From Rubellicoccus peritrichatus (GTDB lineage Bacteria; Verrucomicrobiota; Verrucomicrobiia; Opitutales; Cerasicoccaceae), in NCBI RefSeq assembly GCF_033100135.1, contig NZ_CP136920.1, forward strand, positions 1-64,000: a stretch of 64,000 bases of DNA, written 5' to 3'. The position numbers and the translations under genes are program-made. Under the pieces are notes generated by a model that was not told the DNA's origin, ran no database searches, and saw only the letters and a program-made list of their open reading frames with translations. Below, one piece after another: positions 56,358-64,000 of the stretch. The first letter of the stretch is position 1, and each line of letters opens with the position of its first letter.

Positions 56358-59300
56358 TTAAGGGGTAGTGCCATTGTTAATCTGAATACGGATGAAAGTC
56401 TTTTCCCCAACTGAGGGCATTTCTATAGTTACACGTTCCATGCCTTCCGTTGTGTCTTCAGTGGTTTCAGTATAAGTTTCCAGCGGATGCCAATGGTCCA
56501 GGTCTAAGGAGTATTCGTATTGGACAGTGACTCCATCATGGTTTTTACGACGTTCGTAACGACTAGTAATCGTTGCTCCATCAGCTTTCATTTCTACATC
56601 AATTAATGAGGTAAAATCTGATTTCACAGGATCTCTCCCGAAGTAAAACTCCTTGATCATGCTCAGTCCATCGTTGTCGAAATCGATGTTTGGATTACTG
56701 CTTAACTCAGATTGTTGCTCATCTGTAAGAATCATTGCTGGCCAACTAGCAAAGTCGGGCTCCACGTTCTCTGCGACAAAACTGCCTGCAGTTTGAGAGA
56801 AGGTCGCCCCTTCCGAATTCTCAGCGAAGATTCGATAATAGTAGGTTTTCCCTTCCTCCAGACCGGTTATAAGGTGGTTGAACTCCGTTTCCACTACTAT
56901 CCCTAGATTCACAGAGTTGTCCCAGTTCCCGGGGATGTCTTCTCCATCCGACTCACCATAATAGAAAATGATATTTGGGTCTTCGCCACTAAGATTCATG
57001 GTGAGTTGCCCCCGGAGGTTTGCCTGATCCGGAGTGATCCCATCTGCCGGAATAACCTCAACTACAGGTTTGTTTGACAAGGTAACAAAGCTGGCCACTT
57101 CGGAGTAGGTTATTCCATGGGAATCTCTGGCACGGATTCGCGTGTAGTAACGCGTTCCTTCGTCTAACCCGGTGAAGCTGGTGCTAAAGTCTCCCACTTG
57201 ATGCCTGATGTTAGAACTGCGATTCCATCCTAATCCTACTGGCCCGGGGTCGCGAATTCCCAGATAGAAAAGTATGCGGGCTATGCCATCAGGGTCTGAA
57301 GTAGAAGTGATGACGCCGTTAATGGTTACTGAGTTGTAACTGATGGATTCGAATGAAACAAATGCAGCCGTGGGCGGTGGAATCTCTAAGGTTTTGAAGA
57401 GCTGGGCGTGACTGAAGGTGTTGCCTTCGGAATGTTCTGAGTAGATGCGGTAATAGTATTCGGTGTCGTCATCCAGCCCAGTGAGCTCCTGACTGAAGGC
57501 GCCATTCTGTATTCCAAGGTCAAAAGAGCCAAGCCAACCACTGGTGGTTTCGCCGCGATCGGTTTCCCCGTAGAAAATAGTGATATTCGGATCTTCACTG
57601 GTCATATTTACCGTGATCGCGCCACGAAGGTTTGCTGAACTAGTTGTCAGATTGTTAGCAGTTAAAATTTCGACAGTTGGCGGTGGGATGTCGACTGTGG
57701 TGAAGCTTGTTGCGGTCGAAGAAAATCTGGAGCCTTCAACATTTGCGGCCAGGAAGCGGTAGTAGTAAGTGGTGCCATTGCTCAAGCCATTCAGGTCGTA
57801 ATCGAATGGGCCACTTTGTGGCCCAAGATCAACAGCTACATCCCAATCATCGGCTTCTTCACCTTCATCGGATTGACCGTAGTAGAGTGTCAGGTTCGGG
57901 ATATCCGAACTGCCATTGAGGGAAACATCTCCCTGTAAAGTGGCCGAGGTTGTGGTAATGCTGGCCGCAGCCAAAGCGGTCGGGAGTGGAGCGGGAATGT
58001 CCACAGTTGTAAATTCGGCCGCGAACTCAGAGAACCGGGCGCCACCAGCATTTACTGCATAGATTCTATAATAATGTGCTGTTCCATTTCGCAAGCCTGT
58101 CAGCTCTACGCTAAAGGGGGCCGTTGGCAATATGCCCAAATGAACGGAACCGTCCCAACCGCTTGTCGTTTCACCACGATCACTTTCTCCATAGTAAATG
58201 GTGACACTTGGTGCGTCACCATCAGGATCAATAACCGCGCCATGAGCAAAGGCCGTTGTCTTAGTAATTTCAGTAGCAGGCAGCGCGGCCAAGGTTGGAC
58301 CAGGAAGATCAATTGTCTGAAAGCTCTCTTGGGTGGGTGAAATGTTTGAGCCCTGAGCATTCTCAGCATAGAGGCGATAGTAATAGGTTCGGCCGTCGTA
58401 TAAACCGGAGAGGTCATAACTGAACTCGCCGGATTGAATACCGAAATCAATCGAGCCATCCCAACCGTCGGTTACTTCGCCCTGGTCGGTTTCTCCATAA
58501 TATAACGTAACATATGGAGATTGCCCGCCCGTATCGGTCACCTCTCCATGTATGGTCGCGCCGTAACCTGTAATATTTGTCTCGGGATAACTGACAATTA
58601 TCGGCGCGGACATAGCAGGGGCTGCTTCGGTCACTGTTATGGAGCCATAGCGATCATTGAAGAATTGACTGTAATCTCGCCCATTGTAGTTCGACAGATC
58701 CGTTGCATCAGGATGGGCGAGAATTGACAGCGTGTAAGTACCAGCTTCAAAAACGTCGCCATTGATTGTTAAAGCAGTCACCGCAATATCGTCCCTGAGT
58801 GTATAGGTCGTTCCATCATCGAGAATTTCCATTGCGAAAGATGCATCCTCTGGAGCGATTTCGTGTTGGAGATTCACAGATGCGCCATTACTGGATCCAC
58901 CTCCGATAATGAGCCTTCCAGTGAATCCTGTCATATCCGGACAGATGATATCCGCATGGTCATAGACGCTCGAAGACGAACCTGGCCTCCACCAATACAA
59001 ATCCCCATCGCCGACGATCTTGTTTACGAAGATATCAAAATTGCTTCGACCACTACGATAAGTGATCACCCCTTCATGCACCGTGATTTGATCAAATCTC
59101 AGATCGGTGTGACTGCTATATTGGTTGATGGTACTTCCCTTATAAAGGATGACATCCTGAAAGGTGATCGAGTTCTCGACTCGAGCCTGATTGCTCAACG
59201 AAAGGACATCAGCATCAAAACTAGTGGAGTGGCCCATCTTGTATTGGAGGTATTTGTTCTGGATGGCAATGTCTCCAACATCAGGTATTGAGCCACGATC

Positions 59301-62300
59301 CCAAGATGCTGCCGTCATGCTGGTGTTGCTTTGAACAGAAATGAAAATAATGTCCCCTGGCGCCTGTGTGACAAAACTTTCCGCCGAGCCGGACCAGACG
59401 CCGCCTCGAAAATTCTCTGCGTAAGCACGATAGTAATAGATACGGTAGGGATCTAGATCCGTAATGGTGTGGCTAAATCCGGCTCCGTGTGGGCCAAGGT
59501 TAATTACGCCATCCCAGTTTTCAGCTGTCTCGCCGGCATCCTTAGTACCATAGTAGATGTAAACGGTTGGGTTTTCGCCACCAGTGTCGTCAACGCTGCC
59601 ATTTAAAGTAGCACTGGTAAGAAATACGTTGGTCGCAGCAGAGACAGAAACGGCCGGAAGCGCGACAGGGAGTATACTATCGGAACGGAAGCTCGACACT
59701 TCCGAGAAAATGCCGCCGCCGGAGTTCTCGGCGAAAATCCGATAGAAGTAATACGAGCGTTCATCCAATCCGCTGATAACTTGGCTAAAGCTACCGGATT
59801 GCAAACCAAGGTCGATCGAACCATCCCAGCCTGAATCAGATTCACCACGGTCTTCCTTGCCGTAGTAAAGAATAATGTTAGGCGCTTCCCCTCCGGTGTT
59901 AGTAACTTGTCCGCGAAGGTTGGCAGTCGTTGCTGTGATAGTATCTGCCTCCAGGATTCTAATCTCGGCGGCATTTAGAGCAACCGTGGTAAAGGTTGAT
60001 AGGTCTGAAAAAGTACTGCCGCCGAGATTATTACCATACACGCGATAGTGATAAGTGGTCCCTTGGTCCAGGGAACTGATTGTGCTGCTGAAGCTCCCAC
60101 TCTGAGTTCCCATGTCGATGCTATGATCCCATCCCAGTGTGCTGGCACCACGGTCGTTCTTACCGTAGTATATCGTAACGCTGGGAGTATCCCTTCCTTC
60201 ATCAGTCACCTCACCATTTAGTGTTGCCGTAAAGGAAGTGATGTCGCTTGCACCATCAGCTACGATTAGCGGGGCGGTGATATCAATTGTCTGAAAAACA
60301 CCTGCACTGGAGAAACTTTCGCCGCCACTATTTACAGAGTAGATTCGGAAATAGTAGGTAGTGCCTTCATTGAGCCCTGTGACTGTGGTACTAAAACTCC
60401 CATTACGAGTTCCCATATCCACCTCGTTTTCCCAGCCAATAGTTGATTCACCACGATCGGTGGTGCCATAAAATATCTTCACCAACGGGTTATCTTTACC
60501 ATTATCGGCCACGCGCCCACTGAGCCTCGCATCGTAAAAATCGATTCGGTCTGCGCCACTCAACGTCACGGTTGCTGGGGTCGCATTTTCTCCAACCAGC
60601 ATGATGTTATCCAGGCCGACCCATTGATAACGTGAATAGGTTTCGCCCTCAGCTTTTAGGTAGACGGAAACGGTATTATCCGGAAGGTCAGCCGACTCGA
60701 TCGTCGTGCCTCTGGAACCCATGTTGCCGTAGAGCCCGTAAAGTTGTATTTCAACGACACTATTGTCATCCAAGGTACAGACTGCTTTGGCGTTCGTGTT
60801 ATTCGTTGGGTAGTAGCTGGCGCTTCGGTCCAGCATAAGTGTTACAGATAGTGAGAGATTGATCGCCTCTTTCGGGACAATGATGGGTTCCGTAGTGAAT
60901 ACGAATTCGCCCCCACTGCCCGTTGGGATAAAGTAGAAGGCCTCGGATGCCGGGCGGAAATTCAAGGGAGGAACTCCCATTAAGGCAGTGTCGCGGCCAA
61001 GATTGCCAGCGTCACCAATCTTGTAGGCGGAGAACGGCCAGAAGTCAGCTTCACTATTGGGTGCGCCGGGGTCGGTGTAATCTCTTGAAATTGGGTCCAC
61101 TACAGCTTCATCGTTAATCCCGGTAAAGTCCTGAATGGCGAAGACGAAGTGATCGTCAATTTCATCATCGTCCATTTCAGTCCACCTTACGATGGCTTCT
61201 CTTTCGGAGAGAACTTCAACCTTCATCCAGTCCTGGTTAGTCGAGCCATCAGCGCCTTCGACGGTTAAAATGACGAAATGCTCACCATAGCCGAGTGATA
61301 CGAATGGATTAACACCCGTGGCAATGACCTGGCCCTTTGATTCCCAAGTATATGCCACCGGAGTAATGCCGTTGGATCCACTCTCATTGCCGTCAAGTTC
61401 AACCAGATAGGCGCCGTCTCTGTTATAATCGGAAACGATTTGATCGAGTCCTGCCTTAGCATTGGGCGCCGTGCTTACATTGCCATAAATAACGTCGATC
61501 TCAAGATGGCTCTGTGCCGTGTTGCCGTTGAAATCTTCCACTGTCAGGGTAAGCGTATGATACCCGTAGGGAACTTCCAGTGATTGGATCGAATTGGACC
61601 CGGTTGATAGAACAGCGCCGTTTTCATCAGTCCAAGTGTAAGACTGAATGCCAATGTTGTCAGAGCTTCCGCTTGCGTTAATGGATAGAGTCGCAAAGCC
61701 ATTACGATCCGAGTCCGTTTTGACGATGTTACTGAAGCTTGCTGCAACCGGTGGCTCTATATCGTCATCGATGTTTAAGGTTGAAAATACAATGGGTTGA
61801 GGGCTCCAGTATTCGAGCATCGCACCGTAGGGATTTTGGACATAAGCTCGAGCGTAATATGTTGTTTGCGGACTCAAACCGTTAAGGTAGGCCGTTCTTG
61901 AGGCCAGGGTTTGAGATCGGGAAAATGTGTATGAATGATCCCAGGCCGCCGGGTCCATCCCTCCATCACTCGTTCCATAGTAAACGGTCAGGAAGGAGCC
62001 ATTCGGGAGAACCCGAGCCAGCGTAGTATCGATACGCGCACTTATCCCATCAACATAACTTGGCTTGAGATATGCCGCCGGTTGTTCTTGCACTTGGTAG
62101 ATCGCATCTTGCCGGGCTAGAGTGTATTTCTCAGCGAAGTTTACTGGCGATGTGGAATGAACGCGCGACCACATTTGCACGGAGTCAATCAGTCCGGGAA
62201 AGCGGGTATCTGGATCGAGCACATCACTGTTGATTGAGCCAATACCGACATGGAATGAACGCGTATCTAAATTCTTATTACCCAGACCGGATCCATGGCC

Positions 62301-64000
62301 ACCATTCGAAGTCAGCCAGATGTTTTCAGTTGGTTCATAGAGATGTAGCAAGGTCTTGTCGTCGCCATCCCCATTGCGGTGACGCTCGAACATGATAAAG
62401 TAATTCTTACCTTCTTCCAAAAAGATATCAGGGCGGCCTGATGAGTCATTCATTGCATAGATGACATCGTTGCTTCCCCAATTGGAAGAATGAAAGAAGA
62501 GTGTATTCTTCCACTCTCCTGCGACATCCAAACGGCGAACACCAAAGTCGAAGTCATAAAGTGCAGAGAAGGCGACGTAGTGAGCGTCCTCATTCGGTAG
62601 TGTGTCATTCAGCCGAATCCAGCAGGTCGTCACATAAGAGCCATCTCGAATGCGATCTTCCATCCGGCCAGTCGTGACTCGGTTTCTTAGATGAGGATTA
62701 TCCGAAGCAACCCAGGCTATGTTCGCATCCAAACTATGGTTGCTGTAAGGTGCCAAACCAACATTGGACCAACCATTGGAATCTGTCATTTCTGCATCGG
62801 CGGAAGGGCCGTTCATCCCGTGATTGAGCACCAGGGTTCCAGAGCCCGCTTCCAGTTCATAATGAATTCCCTGGTCTTCATCATCAGGGAATGCTGCTGG
62901 CCCCAGAACGCTAGGGGGCTCTACGGTGAAGTAGTTGGATGTGGCAACGTCGGCAATCCCATTGGCAAGTTCATAACTTAGCACAACGTCCTCAGACCAG
63001 ATCGATAAATCCTCGGCATCGCCGGACTGCGAACCATTGTTAAAGTCGATGTATCTACCGTAACTGCCTGAAAGGATAGCTTTGAAACCCGGTACTAAAA
63101 AGAAGAAATTTTCATAACTCTCGTCCTCAAAATCGTTATCCCAATACCAATCGGCTAATTCATAGACCACAGCGTAACCGCCACTGGGTCCTTGAATCAG
63201 AGGGTTGGTTAACCGGCTTATCGATGCGTTGATGTCATCAGCCACCGTCTCCAACTCTTCGACGGAAAATGTTTCAAGCAAGACGTTCAGTGTTTGCGAA
63301 TCGTAATCGTATCCGCCCGATTTTTGATAAGCATAGTCCCGAGGATAATAGCCACCGACCAAATCGTCTCCCAAAATATCCCGAATGTTTTGGAGCTCAG
63401 CTTCGGTCAAGTAGGGGCGCGCCTTATCGATTGCCGAAATGACAGTCCATTGCATACTTACTCGTGGTTGATGGTGATATTCCTGGACATAAGCATCGAG
63501 TAGGTCCATCACATAGGGTTTGATATCGACACCCGAAAGTCGACCCAATGCCCTTACTGCGCCAAGGCGCACCCACCAGCTGTATTCGTAGTCAACGTAG
63601 GGAAGGATTGCATCGATGTTATCACGTATGATGTCGACAGGTACGACAACCATCGCCCAGGTCGCAGCATCTAGCTCCCAGTGGTCCGAATCCGGGTCGC
63701 GTAGAATATCCAGCACGTAGGGAGCCATGCGGCGATAGTCATCTTCGTCATATTTAAAGTCCGCGAAATCAGAGATGAAGAATCCGCGAAGCCCGGTAAT
63801 CGCTTTCAGTCCGGCGGTACGCACACGCGCATCATCACTCAAGATAGATTCAATGACGAGGTCGACTGCTGGGTCGGTCAGATCGTTGTCAGGATCGCCG
63901 TCGGAGTTCAAAGGACTCAGGTTGTCGTTGGTTGGGGATTCCCCCAAAGCAATCGAAGCGGCATAGCGAACCTTGGGGTGCCAGTGGTGCATGTGCTTGC
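56358..64000 (-). CDS. Giant secreted multidomain protein, paralogue 2 (partial, runs off the window)
   Basis: At least 2,547 residues; the N-terminus lies beyond the right end. The first ATG in view (63992) is internal: its upstream codons KH continue the alignment with paralogue 1 (KHMRHWHPKVRY). Order: HEAT-like repeats (64000-63200), LamG-like (62900-62150), a degenerate FN3-like copy, two PKD-like domains, a beta-rich segment (61200-60560), four FN3-like copies, an adhesin-like beta region (59350-58600), six further FN3-like copies (58590-56760) and the C-terminal module (56700-56361). The N-terminal PDZ and toroid domains are expected off-window. The HEAT region is nearly identical to paralogue 1 (RRMAPYVLDILRDPDSDHWE in both). 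It probably shares a transcript with the protease. Confidence 0.85.
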   Translation of the reverse strand, partial: KHMHHWHPKVRYAASIALGESPTNDNLSPLNSDGDPDNDLTDPAVDLVIESILSDDARVRTAGLKAITGLRGFFISDFADFKYDEDDYRRMAPYVLDILRDPDSDHWELDAATWAMVVVPVDIIRDNIDAILPYVDYEYSWWVRLGAVRALGRLSGVDIKPYVMDLLDAYVQEYHHQPRVSMQWTVISAIDKARPYLTEAELQNIRDILGDDLVGGYYPRDYAYQKSGGYDYDSQTLNVLLETFSVEELETVADDINASISRLTNPLIQGPSGGYAVVYELADWYWDNDFEDESYENFFFLVPGFKAILSGSYGRYIDFNNGSQSGDAEDLSIWSEDVVLSYELANGIADVATSNYFTVEPPSVLGPAAFPDDEDQGIHYELEAGSGTLVLNHGMNGPSADAEMTDSNGWSNVGLAPYSNHSLDANIAWVASDNPHLRNRVTTGRMEDRIRDGSYVTTCWIRLNDTLPNEDAHYVAFSALYDFDFGVRRLDVAGEWKNTLFFHSSNWGSNDVIYAMNDSSGRPDIFLEEGKNYFIMFERHRNGDGDDKTLLHLYEPTENIWLTSNGGHGSGLGNKNLDTRSFHVGIGSINSDVLDPDTRFPGLIDSVQMWSRVHSTSPVNFAEKYTLARQDAIYQVQEQPAAYLKPSYVDGISARIDTTLARVLPNGSFLTVYYGTSDGGMDPAAWDHSYTFSRSQTLASRTAYLNGLSPQTTYYARAYVQNPYGAMLEYWSPQPIVFSTLNIDDDIEPPVAASFSNIVKTDSDRNGFATLSINASGSSDNIGIQSYTWTDENGAVLSTGSNSIQSLEVPYGYHTLTLTVEDFNGNTAQSHLEIDVIYGNVSTAPNAKAGLDQIVSDYNRDGAYLVELDGNESGSNGITPVAYTWESKGQVIATGVNPFVSLGYGEHFVILTVEGADGSTNQDWMKVEVLSEREAIVRWTEMDDDEIDDHFVFAIQDFTGINDEAVVDPISRDYTDPGAPNSEADFWPFSAYKIGDAGNLGRDTALMGVPPLNFRPASEAFYFIPTGSGGEFVFTTEPIIVPKEAINLSLSVTLMLDRSASYYPTNNTNAKAVCTLDDNSVVEIQLYGLYGNMGSRGTTIESADLPDNTVSVYLKAEGETYSRYQWVGLDNIMLVGENATPATVTLSGADRIDFYDARLSGRVADNGKDNPLVKIFYGTTDRGESTIGWENEVDMGTRNGSFSTTVTGLNEGTTYYFRIYSVNSGGESFSSAGVFQTIDITAPLIVADGASDITSFTATLNGEVTDEGRDTPSVTIYYGKNDRGASTLGWDHSIDMGTQSGSFSSTISSLDQGTTYHYRVYGNNLGGSTFSDLSTFTTVALNAAEIRILEADTITATTANLRGQVTNTGGEAPNIILYYGKEDRGESDSGWDGSIDLGLQSGSFSQVISGLDERSYYFYRIFAENSGGGIFSEVSSFRSDSILPVALPAVSVSAATNVFLTSATLNGSVDDTGGENPTVYIYYGTKDAGETAENWDGVINLGPHGAGFSHTITDLDPYRIYYYRAYAENFRGGVWSGSAESFVTQAPGDIIFISVQSNTSMTAASWDRGSIPDVGDIAIQNKYLQYKMGHSTSFDADVLSLSNQARVENSITFQDVILYKGSTINQYSSHTDLRFDQITVHEGVITYRSGRSNFDIFVNKIVGDGDLYWWRPGSSSSVYDHADIICPDMTGFTGRLIIGGGSSNGASVNLQHEIAPEDASFAMEILDDGTTYTLRDDIAVTALTINGDVFEAGTYTLSILAHPDATDLSNYNGRDYSQFFNDRYGSITVTEAAPAMSAPIIVSYPETNITGYGATIHGEVTDTGGQSPYVTLYYGETDQGEVTDGWDGSIDFGIQSGEFSYDLSGLYDGRTYYYRLYAENAQGSNISPTQESFQTIDLPGPTLAALPATEITKTTAFAHGAVIDPDGDAPSVTIYYGESDRGETTSGWDGSVHLGILPTAPFSVELTGLRNGTAHYYRIYAVNAGGARFSEFAAEFTTVDIPAPLPTALAAASITTTSATLQGDVSLNGSSDIPNLTLYYGQSDEGEEADDWDVAVDLGPQSGPFDYDLNGLSNGTTYYYRFLAANVEGSRFSSTATSFTTVDIPPPTVEILTANNLTTSSANLRGAITVNMTSEDPNITIFYGETDRGETTSGWLGSFDLGIQNGAFSQELTGLDDDTEYYYRIYSEHSEGNTFSHAQLFKTLEIPPPTAAFVSFESISYNSVTINGVITSTSDPDGIARILFYLGIRDPGPVGLGWNRSSNIRHQVGDFSTSFTGLDEGTRYYTRIRARDSHGITYSEVASFVTLSNKPVVEVIPADGITPDQANLRGQLTMNLSGEDPNIIFYYGESDGEDIPGNWDNSVNLGIVVETEFNHLITGLEEGKTYYYRIFAENSEGATFSQTAGSFVAENVEPDFASWPAMILTDEQQSELSSNPNIDFDNDGLSMIKEFYFGRDPVKSDFTSLIDVEMKADGATITSRYERRKNHDGVTVQYEYSLDLDHWHPLETYTETTEDTTEGMERVTIEMPSVGEKTFIRIQINNGTTP

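Noticed and set aside
63775-63992. ATG at 63992 as the true start of giant paralogue 2
   Set aside because: Codons before it continue the alignment with paralogue 1, and no signal peptide follows it, so the gene continues beyond the window.

Overview
The window looks like the start of a chromosome from a member of Verrucomicrobiota, probably class Opitutia. Base 1 is the A of the dnaA start codon. The lineage guess rests on family content: PEP-CTERM proteins, DUF1080, GH172, a cytosolic sulfatase, giant multidomain surface proteins, and dispersed hairpin repeats of a kind common in that phylum. No rRNA gene is present, so the lineage is inference.

Layout. 1-13.5 kb is housekeeping: dnaA, a TlpA-like protein that has lost its cysteines, hemH, a thioesterase, a MoeB-rhodanese fusion, a RodZ-like protein, ftsK, manA, an AsmA-like protein, grpE-dnaJ and rfaE2. 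A 40-codon membrane-peptide gene lies between hemH and the thioesterase gene. 13.5-17.5 kb is repeat-rich, with several hairpin elements, a probable structured RNA or terminator with alternative pairings, an atypical tRNA-Lys(UUU) gene and a sulfatase gene. 17.5-25.1 kb is an alpha-glucan locus: a secreted pullulanase with three N-terminal carbohydrate-binding repeats, divergent from a secreted GH31 alpha-glucosidase with five C-terminal CBM25-like repeats. 25.2-26.8 kb holds two paralogous PEP-CTERM proteins.

26.9-36.8 kb is a second sugar locus: GH172 (DUF2961), a LacI regulator, a GH94-type phosphorylase, a secreted clan GH-A (GH39-like) hydrolase, GH32 and a PAS-AraC regulator. A perfect 16-bp palindrome and three related sites fit a LacI operator family. 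36.8-41.1 kb carries a sugar isomerase-like protein, two Gfo/Idh/MocA oxidoreductases (one Tat-exported) and a secreted DUF1080 protein, a set that matches 3-keto-glycoside processing.

41.1-64 kb is dominated by two giant secreted paralogues (about 3,028 residues, and at least 2,547 residues running off the window) flanking a secreted HExxH metalloprotease and a small outer-membrane beta-barrel. Both giants and the protease share an FN3-like repeat and the same C-terminal module. This is the least described system in the window and the best candidate for novelty.
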